DNA of 64,000 bases, from assembly GCA_016715075.1 (NCBI GenBank), contig JADKBK010000024.1, forward strand, positions 1-64,000, in the 5' to 3' direction. The stretch comes from Bacteroidales bacterium. GTDB taxonomy: Bacteria > Bacteroidota > Bacteroidia > Bacteroidales > VadinHA17. The stretch's first letter is position 1. Each line of letters begins with the position of its first letter. A model generated the notes under the pieces. The model searched no databases. It saw only the letters and a program-made list of their open reading frames with translations, and was not told the origin of the DNA. Shown one piece after another: positions 28,591 through 37,237 of this stretch. Both the position numbers and the translations under genes were made by a program.

Positions 28591-28633
28591 TATCAAAAAG
28601 GAGAGCCGCTACAAGAGCGGCTCACTTTTTGAT
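28591..28633. terminator. Strong bidirectional terminator
   Basis: GAGCCGCT (28603-28610) and AGCGGCTC (28616-28623) form a perfect 8-bp stem with a 5-base loop. It is extended by flanking TATCAAAAAG and CTTTTTGATA arms, giving A-runs and T-runs on both sides. It ends the rnc-downstream transcript on the plus strand. Confidence 0.8.
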
Positions 28634-28655
28634 AACCCTAAAACTAACCTAACCT

Positions 28656-28733
28656 ATGAAAAAAACCTCTATTGCTTATATTTCAAATATCGTGCCAAAG
28701 CCTTTACAAAGGTATATTCCATTAATTAAATAA
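28656..28733 (+). CDS. Possible 25-residue peptide
   Basis: ATG at 28656 follows AACTAACCTAACCT, a leader style I recall before many Bacteroidota ORFs. The frame reads MKKTSIAYISNIVPKPLQRY and ends PLIK at TAA 28731-28733. It has no hydrophobic core of signal-peptide length. It may be a start remnant of a lost gene or a leader peptide. It is not conserved with anything I recognise. Confidence 0.2.
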   Translation: MKKTSIAYISNIVPKPLQRYIPLIK

Positions 28734-28891
28734 AAAAATATATTTTTCTAAACTCCTGAATATTAACATATTTTTAATGAAATGTTAAATATATTTTATC
28801 CTTTTAACGGATAATTATACAGGTACAATGGGAGGATTCTTCATAAGTTGTTAAAGAAAGTTAAAGGGCGGAAATGTAACAGATATACAAG

Positions 28892-28899
28892 TATTTTTG
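28892..28899 (+). promoter_or_regulatory. -7 box before the histidine kinase gene
   Basis: TATTTTTG matches TAnnTTTG exactly and ends 7 bases before ATG 28907, so the transcript would be leaderless or nearly so. No TTG is present at the proper distance upstream, which lowers confidence. Confidence 0.35.
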
Positions 28900-28906
28900 C
28901 ATCAAT

Positions 28907-30463
28907 ATGAAGCGAAAAACTATTGTTTTACTGGCAATATTTTTTTTCCTGGCTATCTCCGGGCTCATCCTTATACAATTATACTGGATTAGAAATGCAA
29001 TCGCGATAACTGATCAGCAATTCCGTTACCTTGCAAACAAGGCCCTTGAATCTGTGGTACTTGACCTTGAGGAAAAGGAGTTAATAAAGTATATAGTGGA
29101 GGATATAGATCCGGCCTCGACAGATTCAATAACTGCAATAGTACCATCAAACTCCCCTCTGGCAAGAAAGCTGCACGGATATCAGCCTAATTCAACACTT
29201 CTCGAGATGTATGGGCTTAACACCCCACGTGAACCAATAGCTATTACCAGTGCCGGCCATAAGATATTCATCTCGGCCGAAGACATCTCTCCCTATTCAT
29301 CGGTTGAACAGGCAGAACCTTCCAGGCAGATAATCAATTCGGAAATCTCCGGAAGAGTCACCAATAAAATAGTGTTCCTTGAGAATATAATGGGCAAAAT
29401 TCTTCGAAACACTCCTGATATACGCGAACGGATTGAACCTGAGATACTCAACAAGCAACTCAGAATGGCCCTGAATAATGTAGGAATCTATCTCGATTAT
29501 GAATTCTCAATACGATCAGGCCGGTTTGGAAACATCTGGAATACACCGGGATTTACTGACAAACCAGGTACAAATAAATTCATCATTCAACTTTTTCCCA
29601 ATGACCCTGTCCCGAGTCAGAACCAGATTGTTCTCTACTGTCTCCAGGAACAACAGTATAAATTTGAGAAAATTGGAAATCTGGGCTTCCTGTCAATACT
29701 CTTCACAATGATTCTGCTTCTGCTGTCGGCAGGAACTTTTGTAGTGATTTTCCGACAGAAAAAAATTTCTGAAATAAGGAGTGATTTCATAAATAATATG
29801 ACACATGAACTGAAAACTCCCATATCCACTATTTCACTTGCAGCGCAGATGATTGCCGATAAAACAATTTCAGATAAGAATAAGAACATAGATAATCTGG
29901 CACAGGTTATCTCAGATGAGAGCATGAGACTCAAATTCCAGGTGGAGAGAGTACTTCAGATGGCAATATTTGAGAGGATAAAAATGAAGCTTAACCGGGT
30001 TGAAACGAATGTTCATACGATTACAGATAAGGCGGTTGATAATTTTAACCTCCAGATAGGGATGCTCAACGGAAAGATAGTGAAAGATTATCAGGCGACT
30101 GAATCACGTGCAATAATTGATGAAATTCATATGTTAAATGCCATCTCAAACCTGATCGATAATGCCCTGAAATACTCCTACGACAAGCCATTTATCAGGA
30201 TCTCCACACGCAATAGCCGGAAAGGTATCCTGATAACAATTGAGGATAGAGGAATCGGGATATCGGGAGAAGACCTAAGGAGGGTGTTTGATAAGTTTTA
30301 CCGTGTACCCTCAGGAAATGTACATAAAGTGAAAGGATTCGGACTTGGATTGAGTTATGTAAAGAAGATAATTGAAGAGCATAACGGGAAGATAAAGGTT
30401 GACAGCCAGATAGGAAAGGGGACAAAATTCACGATTTTTCTTCCTCAGAATAGTCCCGGATAG
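28907..30463 (+). CDS. Sensor histidine kinase (RprX-like)
   Basis: This 518-residue protein has an N-terminal membrane helix (IVLLAIFFFLAISGLILIQL), a periplasmic sensor of about 230 residues and a second helix (LGFLSILFTMILLLLSAGTFVVI). The HisKA box with His300 in NNMTHELKTPISTISL is followed by an ATPase domain: N box AISNLIDNALKYS, G1 EDRGIGIS, F box FDKFYRVP and G2 GFGLGLSYVKKI. It phosphorylates the response regulator 110 bp downstream. Layout and size resemble RprX of Bacteroides, but the sensed signal is not visible. Confidence 0.9.
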   Translation: MKRKTIVLLAIFFFLAISGLILIQLYWIRNAIAITDQQFRYLANKALESVVLDLEEKELIKYIVEDIDPASTDSITAIVPSNSPLARKLHGYQPNSTLLEMYGLNTPREPIAITSAGHKIFISAEDISPYSSVEQAEPSRQIINSEISGRVTNKIVFLENIMGKILRNTPDIRERIEPEILNKQLRMALNNVGIYLDYEFSIRSGRFGNIWNTPGFTDKPGTNKFIIQLFPNDPVPSQNQIVLYCLQEQQYKFEKIGNLGFLSILFTMILLLLSAGTFVVIFRQKKISEIRSDFINNMTHELKTPISTISLAAQMIADKTISDKNKNIDNLAQVISDESMRLKFQVERVLQMAIFERIKMKLNRVETNVHTITDKAVDNFNLQIGMLNGKIVKDYQATESRAIIDEIHMLNAISNLIDNALKYSYDKPFIRISTRNSRKGILITIEDRGIGISGEDLRRVFDKFYRVPSGNVHKVKGFGLGLSYVKKIIEEHNGKIKVDSQIGKGTKFTIFLPQNSPG

Positions 30464-30547
30464 GATAAATTGAAACAGCTGCAGACCCATGAACAGATCT
30501 TTTTTAACAAATTGTGCAAATATCCCCTTAATAACAGGGAGGTATCA

Positions 30548-30555
30548 TACCTTTG
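30548..30555 (+). promoter_or_regulatory. -7 box before the response regulator gene
   Basis: TACCTTTG matches TAnnTTTG exactly and lies 18 bases upstream of ATG 30574. No clear -33 TTG is seen. It suggests that the regulator can be transcribed apart from the kinase. Confidence 0.35.
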
Positions 30556-30573
30556 AAAATAAATTATACGCCA

Positions 30574-31260
30574 ATGAATAGTATCAGAATTCTTCTTGCA
30601 GAAGATGACACCAACCTGGGGATACTGTTAAAAAACTATCTCACCGCAAAGAATTACGAAACATTTCTGTATATAAATGGCATTCTTGCCCTGGATGCTT
30701 TTCGTAACAAGTCATTTGACCTTTGTATTCTGGATATTATGATGCCTGAAATGGATGGGCTGACACTTGCCAGGGAGATCCGTCTTGCGAGTCCCGATAT
30801 GCCGGTGATTTTTCTCACAGCAAAAAACCAGCAGGAGGATATTCTGGAGGGATTCAGGTCAGGAGCCGATGATTATATCACGAAGCCCTTCTCAATGGAG
30901 GAGCTGATTCTGAGGATTGAAGCCATTTTAAGGAGAACAACAGCTATTAGTTCTGCAAAAAAAGAGGAATTATATACAATCGGGAATTATACTTTCGATC
31001 CTCTTAAACAGATATTGACTCTTAAGGATCAGCATATCAAACTCACTACAAAGGAATCAGAGCTGCTTGAACTTCTTTGCCGGAACGAGAATCTGATCCT
31101 GGAACGCAATTTTGCACTTAAGGCAATCTGGATTGATGATAACTATTTTAATGCCAGGAGCATGGATGTCTACATCTCAAGGTTGAGAAAATATCTGGGC
31201 AAGGATCCATTGGTGAAGATTGTTAACGTGCATGGAAGAGGTTACAAGCTGATTTGCTGA
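30574..31260 (+). CDS. OmpR-family response regulator (RprY-like)
   Basis: The start is set at ATG 30574; a TTG at 30553 overlaps the promoter-like TACCTTTG box and is unlikely. The receiver domain has the acidic pair EDD (residues 10-12), phospho-acceptor Asp54 in CILDIMMPEMDG, and the Thr/Lys switch residues FLTAKNQ. The C-terminal winged helix (about 135-228) ends SRLRKYLGKDPLVKIVNVHG. It is the partner of the upstream kinase; the pair resembles RprXY of Bacteroides. A terminator-like stem at 31279-31305 follows. Confidence 0.9.
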   Translation: MNSIRILLAEDDTNLGILLKNYLTAKNYETFLYINGILALDAFRNKSFDLCILDIMMPEMDGLTLAREIRLASPDMPVIFLTAKNQQEDILEGFRSGADDYITKPFSMEELILRIEAILRRTTAISSAKKEELYTIGNYTFDPLKQILTLKDQHIKLTTKESELLELLCRNENLILERNFALKAIWIDDNYFNARSMDVYISRLRKYLGKDPLVKIVNVHGRGYKLIC

Positions 31261-31273
31261 AGTTACTGAGATA

Positions 31274-31305
31274 TAAAACCCCGGTCATCAGAATAATGAC
31301 CGGGG
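31274..31305 (-). terminator. Intrinsic terminator of lepA
   Basis: CCCCGGTCAT (31279-31288) and ATGACCGGGG (31296-31305) form a perfect 10-bp stem with a 7-base loop. On the minus strand it is followed by TTTTATATC, so it ends lepA. On the plus strand no T-run follows, though it may still stop transcripts from the regulator. Confidence 0.75.
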
Positions 31306-31330
31306 CGGGTATTAAGGTTAATTGATCGGG

Positions 31331-33118
31331 TTAATCTAGCTTTAATACTGCAAGGAAGGCTTGTTGCGGAACTTCAACATTGCCTACCTGGCGCATCCGT
31401 TTTTTACCTTTCTTCTGTTTCTCAAGAAGTTTTCTTTTTCTGGTTATGTCTCCGCCATAGCATTTTGCCGTAACATCCTTTCTCACCGCTTTAACTGTTT
31501 CCCTGGAGATTATTTTAGCGCCTATAGCAGCCTGGATTGCAATGTCGAACTGCTGCCGGGGGATAAGCTCCTTCAGTTTCTCACACATTCTGCGTCCAAA
31601 ATCGTATGCATGTCCTCTGTAAATAAGTGTAGAGAGAGCATCAACCATTTCGCCGTTAAGAAGTATGTCAAGCCTTACCAGATCGGCTTTCTGGTAATTT
31701 GTATAATAGTAATCAAAAGAGGCATATCCTTTGGAAATACTTTTAAGCTTATCGTAAAAATCAAATACAATCTCAGCCAACGGCATTTCAAAAGTAACTT
31801 CAACCCTGTCCCTTGTAAGGTAAACCTGGTTTTTGAGTACTCCCCTCCTGTCGATGCAAAGATTCATTATAGAGCCGACATACTCTGAAAGAGTAATTAC
31901 CTGGGCAATTATATAAGGTTCCTCTATTCTGTCAATATGGGTTATGGGCGGCAAACCTGAAGGATTGTGCACATCTATCTCCTCGCCCTTGGTAGTATAG
32001 GCTTTATAGGAGACGTTTGGGACTGTTGTAATTACATCCATATCAAACTCCCTGTCGAGGCGCTCCTGAATTATTTCCATATGAAGCAGGCCGAGGAAAC
32101 CGCACCTGAAGCCGAACCCCAGTGCAGCGGATGACTCCGGGATAAAGGAAAGGGATGCATCATTCAGCTGCAGCTTCTCTATCGACACCCTGAGATCTTC
32201 ATAATCATCGGCATCCACAGGATAAATACCGGCAACTACCATAGGCTTAACATCTTCGAAACCTTCAATTGCCTTATCACAAGGGTTTTTGACGTGAGTA
32301 ATTGTGTCTCCCACCTTAACCTCTGCGGAGACCTTTACCCCTGAAATAATATACCCTACATCCCCCGGGCCCATAGTTTCACGAGGATCCTGTTTAAGCT
32401 TCAGAACACCTATTTCTTCTGCCTTGTATTCATGGTCGGTATTTACGAATTTTACATTATCACCTCTGGAAATTGTCCCGTTTACTATTTTAATATATGC
32501 AATAATTCCCCTGAAGGAGTTAAAAATAGAGTCAAAAATAAGGGCTTGCAAGGGGGCATCCGGATCTCCGCTTGGCGGAGGTACCCTTTTCACAATCTCA
32601 AGAAGGATCTGATCGACTCCCATACCTGTTTTGGCGCTGGCTTCTATAATATCCTCCCTCTTGCAGCCAACAAGATCCACGATCTGATCCTTAACCTCTT
32701 CAGGCATGGCAGCAGCCATATCCATTTTATTAAGCACGGGAATGATCTCAAGATTATGATCGATTGCCATGTAAAGGTTTGAAATTGTCTGAGCCTGTAT
32801 ACCCTGGGTTGCATCTATAACCAGTAAAGCTCCTTCGCATGCAGCAATGGAACGTGAGACTTCATAAGAAAAGTCAACATGCCCCGGAGTGTCGATGAGA
32901 TTGAGAATATACTTTTTACCATCGTGGAGATATTCCATCTGAATTGCATGGCTCTTTATTGTAATTCCTCTTTCCCTTTCGAGATCCATATCATCGAGTA
33001 TCTGGGCCTGGTATTCTCTTTCGGAGATTGTGTTTGTTGTTTCAAGCAAACGGTCGGCCAGAGTACTTTTTCCGTGGTCAATATGAGCTATAATACAGAA
33101 ATTCCGGATATTGTCCAT
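31331..33118 (-). CDS. lepA: Elongation factor 4 (LepA)
   Basis: The start is set at ATG 33118, giving MDNIRNFCIIAHIDHGKST and 595 residues, the usual LepA length; a 20-codon upstream extension has no family support. The G domain shows G1 AHIDHGKST, the switch RERGITIKS, G3 DTPGHVDF and G4 NKMDM. EF-G-like domains and the LepA-specific C-terminal domain (GEMVDALSTLIYRGHAYDFG, GGDITRKRKLLEKQKKGKKR in pieces) follow. It is a ribosome-associated GTPase that back-translocates or rescues stalled ribosomes. It lies downstream of groEL with a terminator-like palindrome between them. Confidence 0.96.
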   Translation of the reverse strand: MDNIRNFCIIAHIDHGKSTLADRLLETTNTISEREYQAQILDDMDLERERGITIKSHAIQMEYLHDGKKYILNLIDTPGHVDFSYEVSRSIAACEGALLVIDATQGIQAQTISNLYMAIDHNLEIIPVLNKMDMAAAMPEEVKDQIVDLVGCKREDIIEASAKTGMGVDQILLEIVKRVPPPSGDPDAPLQALIFDSIFNSFRGIIAYIKIVNGTISRGDNVKFVNTDHEYKAEEIGVLKLKQDPRETMGPGDVGYIISGVKVSAEVKVGDTITHVKNPCDKAIEGFEDVKPMVVAGIYPVDADDYEDLRVSIEKLQLNDASLSFIPESSAALGFGFRCGFLGLLHMEIIQERLDREFDMDVITTVPNVSYKAYTTKGEEIDVHNPSGLPPITHIDRIEEPYIIAQVITLSEYVGSIMNLCIDRRGVLKNQVYLTRDRVEVTFEMPLAEIVFDFYDKLKSISKGYASFDYYYTNYQKADLVRLDILLNGEMVDALSTLIYRGHAYDFGRRMCEKLKELIPRQQFDIAIQAAIGAKIISRETVKAVRKDVTAKCYGGDITRKRKLLEKQKKGKKRMRQVGNVEVPQQAFLAVLKLD

Positions 33119-33144
33119 CAAATAAAATCGATTTAAATCAGGTG

Positions 33145-33152
33145 CAAATATA
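33145..33152 (-). promoter_or_regulatory. -7 box of lepA
   Basis: On the minus strand this reads TATATTTG, an exact TAnnTTTG match, 26 bases upstream of ATG 33118. The expected -33 position falls inside the palindrome at 33159-33186 and no TTG is seen there. Confidence 0.35.
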
Positions 33153-33153
33153 T

Positions 33154-33186
33154 AAAAAGTAGGGACATGCCATGGCATGTCCCTAC
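33154..33186 (-). terminator. 28-bp perfect palindrome acting as groEL terminator
   Basis: GTAGGGACATGCC is followed by AT and its exact complement (33159-33186), a fully self-complementary 28-mer. On the minus strand it is followed by TTTTTATATA. It lies 28 bases past the groEL stop. Similar GTAGGGACATGCC palindromes are, from memory, dispersed repeats in several genomes. Confidence 0.7.
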
Positions 33187-33214
33187 GGTTGAATTTAATT
33201 CCTATTCTGAATTA

Positions 33215-34849
33215 TTACATCATTCCTGGCATTCCGCCACCCATTCCCGGAGGAGGACCGGCAGGACGTTCTTCTTTCTCGTCTACTATAACGGCTTCTG
33301 TTGTAAGGAACATACCGGCTACTGAAGCAGCATTTTCAAGCGCTACCCTTGTAACTTTGGCAGGATCGATTACACCTGATGCATACAGTTTCTCATAAGT
33401 GTCAGTCTGGGCATTGTAGCCATAATCACCTTTTCCGGCTTTTACGTTCTGGGCTACTACTGCGCCCTCTTTGCCTGCATTTACTGCGATCTGGCGTAAT
33501 GGTTCCTCAATAGCACGTTTAATTATTTCGATACCGGTAGTCTGGTCATCATTATCACCTTTTAATCCTTCAAGTGCACTGATAGCACGGATATAGGCTA
33601 CACCACCACCCGGAACAATACCTTCCTCGATAGCTGCACGTGTAGCATGAAGTGAATCATCAACACGGTCTTTCTTATTCTTCATCTCGACTTCAGATGC
33701 TGCTCCAATATACAGAACTGCAACACCGCCTGCAAGTTTGGCAAGACGTTCCTGCAATTTTTCCTTGTCATAATCTGATGTTGTGGTTGACATCTGCTGT
33801 TTGATCTGTGCAATACGTGCCTTGATCATATCTTTGTCACCCGAACCGTTAACAATTGTTGTATTCTCTTTGCTTACAGTAACTTTTTCAGCTGTTCCAA
33901 GCATGTCGAGAGTTGTATGTTCAAGCTTCAGACCTTTCTCTTCTGATATTACGGTACCGCCTGTAAGAATAGCGATATCTTCAAGCATCTCTTTTCTTCT
34001 GTCACCAAATCCAGGAGCTTTAACAGCGCAAACTCTTAATGAACCTCTCAAACGGTTAACAACAAGAGTTGCCAGAGCCTCACCTTCAACATCTTCTGAG
34101 ATTATTAAAAGAGGACGGCCTGTCTGTGCGGTAGCTTCAAGAACAGGGAGCATATCTTTCATTGTAGATACTTTCTTATCATAAATAAGAATAAACGGAT
34201 TCTCAAGATCAGCTTCCATCTTCTCAGCGTTTGTAACAAAATAGGCTGAGATATATCCACGGTCGAACTGCATACCTTCAACAACCTCTACAGATGTTGT
34301 GGTACCTTTTGATTCTTCAACAGTTATAACACCTTCTTTATGAACCTTACTCATAGCTTCTGCTATAAGTTTTCCTATCTCCTCATCATCGTTGGCTGAA
34401 ATTCTTGCAACCTGTTCAATCTTACTCAGATCGTCACCTACAAGTTTAGCCTGTGTTTTAAGATGAGCTATCACTTTTTCAACGGCTTTGTCAATTCCTC
34501 TTTTAATATCCATAGGATTTGCACCAGCAGTGATATTCTTGAGCCCAACATTAATAATTGACTGAGCCAGTACTGTTGCGGTTGTTGTACCGTCACCTGC
34601 TATATCGCCTGTTTTGGAAGCAACTTCCTTAACCATCTGAGCTCCCATATTCTTATAAGGATCTGAAAGCTCAATATCTTTGGCTACTGTTACACCATCC
34701 TTTGTAACATGAGGTGAACCGAATTTTTTCTCAAGAACAACATTACGTCCTTTCGGACCCAATGTAACTTTAACTGCATTAGCCAGCTCGTCAACACCTT
34801 CCTTAAGGAGTGCGCGGGCATCAATATTGAATTTAATCTCTTTTGCCAT
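33215..34849 (-). CDS. groEL: Chaperonin GroEL
   Basis: This 544-residue ATP-driven chaperonin begins AKEIKFNIDARALLKEGVD and has the nucleotide-binding GDGTTTATVLAQ. The GroEL signature AAIEEGIVPGGGVAYIRA lies in the equatorial domain, and the chain ends in the Gly-Met-rich tail GGGMPGMM. Length and tail are standard. It forms a tetradecamer with GroES as lid and folds cytosolic proteins. groES lies 29 bases upstream on the same strand. No CIRCE-type inverted repeat is seen upstream of groES. Confidence 0.98.
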   Translation of the reverse strand: MAKEIKFNIDARALLKEGVDELANAVKVTLGPKGRNVVLEKKFGSPHVTKDGVTVAKDIELSDPYKNMGAQMVKEVASKTGDIAGDGTTTATVLAQSIINVGLKNITAGANPMDIKRGIDKAVEKVIAHLKTQAKLVGDDLSKIEQVARISANDDEEIGKLIAEAMSKVHKEGVITVEESKGTTTSVEVVEGMQFDRGYISAYFVTNAEKMEADLENPFILIYDKKVSTMKDMLPVLEATAQTGRPLLIISEDVEGEALATLVVNRLRGSLRVCAVKAPGFGDRRKEMLEDIAILTGGTVISEEKGLKLEHTTLDMLGTAEKVTVSKENTTIVNGSGDKDMIKARIAQIKQQMSTTTSDYDKEKLQERLAKLAGGVAVLYIGAASEVEMKNKKDRVDDSLHATRAAIEEGIVPGGGVAYIRAISALEGLKGDNDDQTTGIEIIKRAIEEPLRQIAVNAGKEGAVVAQNVKAGKGDYGYNAQTDTYEKLYASGVIDPAKVTRVALENAASVAGMFLTTEAVIVDEKEERPAGPPPGMGGGMPGMM

Positions 34850-34878
34850 ATCAATATAATTTTAAATAGTTTTTGAAA

Positions 34879-35157
34879 TTAAGCAATAAAAAGAATATCT
34901 GTCTGAGATATTAACAGGTAATCCTCACCATCTATTGAAAGCTCCTGACCTGCATATTTTCCGTAAAGGACTACATCGCCCTTTTTTACTTCCATCTCTT
35001 CATCTTTTTTTGCAGCGCCTACCAGAATAACTTTTCCCTGACGTGGTTTTTCTTTCGCTGAATCCGGAATGATAATTCCGCTTGCAGTTTTTTCTTCAGC
35101 TTCATTAGGTTTCACAAGAACCTTTCCTGCTAAGATCTTTCCTTTTAATTGTGCCAT
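34879..35157 (-). CDS. groES: Co-chaperonin GroES
   Basis: This 92-residue protein has the GroES pattern: GKILAGKVLVKPNEAEEKTA, the mobile loop SGIIIPDSAKEKPRQGKV, and DVVLYGKYAGQELSIDGEDY near the end. It forms the heptameric lid of GroEL. It is the first gene of the groES-groEL unit, on the minus strand, with a 245-bp spacer to secG upstream that includes the secG terminator. Confidence 0.97.
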   Translation of the reverse strand: MAQLKGKILAGKVLVKPNEAEEKTASGIIIPDSAKEKPRQGKVILVGAAKKDEEMEVKKGDVVLYGKYAGQELSIDGEDYLLISQTDILFIA

Positions 35158-35334
35158 TTTATTTAGTTTTAAAGTTAAACATCAGTTATTGACTTCCAAT
35201 CTGATCATATTCCATGCCAAATAGGAAAAAATGCCATTTTTGACTGACACATGCCTTTTTCGGAAATTACTCCTGCCATTATGCATAGTCAAAAATGCAC
35301 TTCGATTCATAAAATCCTGTTAAAGAATGTATTA

Positions 35335-35377
35335 TATAAAAATAAAAAAGTGTCAGTATGTGACAAACTGACACTTT
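35335..35377 (-). terminator. Intrinsic terminator of the secG transcript
   Basis: AAAGTGTCAGT (35347-35357) and ACTGACACTTT (35367-35377) form a perfect 11-bp stem with a 9-base loop. On the minus strand it is followed by TTTATTTTTATAT. It ends the sigma-54 activator/lptE/secG transcript. Confidence 0.8.
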
Positions 35378-35402
35378 AAGAGTATTATGATTTTGATGAA
35401 AT

Positions 35403-35768
35403 CTATTTGGAAGGGGTTTCCTTGCCTTCTGAAGGAGTTTCAGATGCAGGCGGCACTGCAGTAGGAAGCGTTGGAATAGCATTCGGGTCAACAGCATTCT
35501 GAATCTGGTTCTCTATCCTTGAACGTCCTTCAGTGGAACCGCGCGGGATAGTAGCGGTGGCAACAACACAAAGAATAAGAATTGCTCCGGCAAGAGTCCA
35601 TGTTGATTTTTCAAGGAAATCTGCAGTTTTACGTATTCCCATTGACTGTCCTGCAGATGTAAAATTAGCTGCCAGTCCTCCTCCTTTTGAGTTCTGAACC
35701 AGCACAATAAGAATCTGAAGAACACATGCAATTATTACCAGTACCGAAATAAAAATATAAATTCCCAT
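35403..35768 (-). CDS. secG: Preprotein translocase subunit SecG
   Basis: This 121-residue protein has two membrane helices (IYIFISVLVIIACVLQILIV and TWTLAGAILILCVVATATI) with the SecG loop QNSKGGGLAANF between them. A Pro/Ser/Glu-rich C-terminal tail follows. It is part of the SecYEG translocon in the inner membrane. It follows the TPR-like gene by 4 bases and is last in a minus-strand unit, ended by the terminator at 35335-35377. Confidence 0.92.
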   Translation of the reverse strand: MGIYIFISVLVIIACVLQILIVLVQNSKGGGLAANFTSAGQSMGIRKTADFLEKSTWTLAGAILILCVVATATIPRGSTEGRSRIENQIQNAVDPNAIPTLPTAVPPASETPSEGKETPSK

Positions 35769-35772
35769 CTGC

Positions 35773-36693
35773 TTACTTTTTTAAGTACACTTTAACCAAT
35801 TCGATTTGGGATGCAAAGTAACTGCTTTTTTCCGGAAATTTCAAACATAATTCTGTATAAATATCTATTGCCTTGGAGTAATAGCCCTGATTTATATAAA
35901 TCCGTGCAAGGGTTTCAGTAACAAAGCCACCCTCCTTTTCAACAAAAGGCTTTGAAATATCTTCTGTTGAAACCTTTGAAATGTCGCGTACAGGTTCTAT
36001 CCGTGGATTGGCAAGGATGAACTTATCTATCAGTTCCAGCTGCTGGAGCTTCTTTGTTTTTCCGGAATCGGCAACGGCATCATCATTCTGGCTTTCCGGA
36101 TCCTCACCTTTCAAAGGATTGGCAGTTTCGCTTTCGAGCTCAAGAAGATCAGAAGTTTCAGGGACTGCAAATCCGGGATCCATATAGAATACCCTGTCTT
36201 CATCAGTTGTTGTCTCCTCATCCATCACCAGCATCACTTCCTCCGGCTCGCTATTTTCTGTTTCTGAGGAGATAAGTATTGAGTGGCTGTGCTGATGTAA
36301 AGGATCTGCCTTTGGTTCCTCCTCATTGCCGGAGTTTTTTTCAATTTCGCTTATCAGCTGCTCACTGTTTTTTGCAGATTCAATAACTGTTTGCTGATGA
36401 TCAAAACCCGGCTCATCAGACGATACAACCTCAGGAGTCAGATTCTCCGTAACCACCTGAGGCTTACTGTTAAGAAGGTAATATAATACTTCCCTGTCGG
36501 CAATATGTATTGAAGATTTTCTGAGCTGCTTATCGAATTTGATATCGGCATTTAACTGAAGCCCTTTCAGAAGAAGCATATGAGCGCTCTGAAAATACGG
36601 GAAAATATCTATAAGCTCATAAACCTCTCCGATCATCTGGCGGTTTACCTGAACTTTATTTTCAAGCATATTCAAGAAGTCGCTCCTGTTCAT
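35773..36693 (-). CDS. TPR-like hypothetical protein
   Basis: This 306-residue soluble protein has an N-terminal helical region (SDFLNMLENKVQVNRQMI, YFQSAHMLLLKGLQLNADI), a long acidic low-complexity middle (about residues 90-205, rich in Glu/Asp/Ser), and a C-terminal TPR-like repeat (LARIYINQGYYSKAIDIYTEL, CLKFPEKSSYFASQIELVK). I do not know its function. Its place between lptE and secG, with 4-base gaps both sides, looks fixed in Bacteroidota from memory, which hints at an envelope-related role but does not prove it. Confidence 0.6.
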   Translation of the reverse strand: MNRSDFLNMLENKVQVNRQMIGEVYELIDIFPYFQSAHMLLLKGLQLNADIKFDKQLRKSSIHIADREVLYYLLNSKPQVVTENLTPEVVSSDEPGFDHQQTVIESAKNSEQLISEIEKNSGNEEEPKADPLHQHSHSILISSETENSEPEEVMLVMDEETTTDEDRVFYMDPGFAVPETSDLLELESETANPLKGEDPESQNDDAVADSGKTKKLQQLELIDKFILANPRIEPVRDISKVSTEDISKPFVEKEGGFVTETLARIYINQGYYSKAIDIYTELCLKFPEKSSYFASQIELVKVYLKK

Positions 36694-36697
36694 ACGA

Positions 36698-37237
36698 CTA
36701 CCAGTTTACAAAGGCCTGATTGAAGATATCCTCAACTATCATTTCCACAATCTTATCTGTCAGGTCTTTCTCTACCTGGCTCAGATCGAGGTTGCTGTTG
36801 TAATCCTCATAGCGTGAGAAGGTCTGTTCAAAGCTAAGATCAGGATCCACTGAATTTACGAATTTCACCTTTACAGATATAGAAAACCTGTTCATGGCCG
36901 CCTGGGCATCAGCAGCCACTGTCAGAGGACGTGTATTATAATCGCTTATCTCCCCTTCAAAATTAGCATCTCCGATACCGTTTACAGTTTTGAGATTTGT
37001 CTGAGATTTACATTTATCTATCAGAGCATCTGTCAGAACCTGGCTCAATCCGGGCTGAACGAGAGATGCCCTGTTCTGAAAGTATTGTATACTTACAGTA
37101 TTTAAGCCCTGTGTGCTGGCACCTGTGAATTTATAGGAAACCGTGCAACCGGAAAAGAGTGTAATCAATAAGGCTGGCAGAAGCAGGAAAAATCTGCTTA
37201 AAGGAATTTTGCTGTATTTTTCAGGATTCAATTCCAT
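36698..37237 (-). CDS. lptE: LPS assembly lipoprotein LptE
   Basis: This 179-residue lipoprotein has a signal peptide with lipobox LFSGC (Cys31). A LptE-like alpha/beta body follows (VSIQYFQNRASLVQPGLSQ, LTDALIDKCKSQTNL, FEGEISDYNTRPLTV) and the chain ends VEMIVEDIFNQAFVNW. In the family LptE plugs the LptD barrel and delivers LPS to the outer leaflet. The gene overlaps the sigma-54 activator upstream by 17 bases. The window also encodes LPS synthesis genes (kdsB, lpxA/C/D), but at separate loci. Confidence 0.85.
   Translation of the reverse strand: MELNPEKYSKIPLSRFFLLLPALLITLFSGCTVSYKFTGASTQGLNTVSIQYFQNRASLVQPGLSQVLTDALIDKCKSQTNLKTVNGIGDANFEGEISDYNTRPLTVAADAQAAMNRFSISVKVKFVNSVDPDLSFEQTFSRYEDYNSNLDLSQVEKDLTDKIVEMIVEDIFNQAFVNW

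Larger units (their letters stand above)
28533..28906. other. 374-bp spacer with terminator, small frame and promoter box
   Basis: Contains the bidirectional terminator (28591-28633), a possible 25-codon peptide (28656-28733) and a TATTTTTG box (28892-28899) before the histidine kinase. The rest is AT-rich. Confidence 0.5.

Noticed and set aside
35158..35402. CIRCE operator before groES
   Set aside because: No 9-base inverted repeat of the CIRCE type was found; only the secG terminator stem is there.
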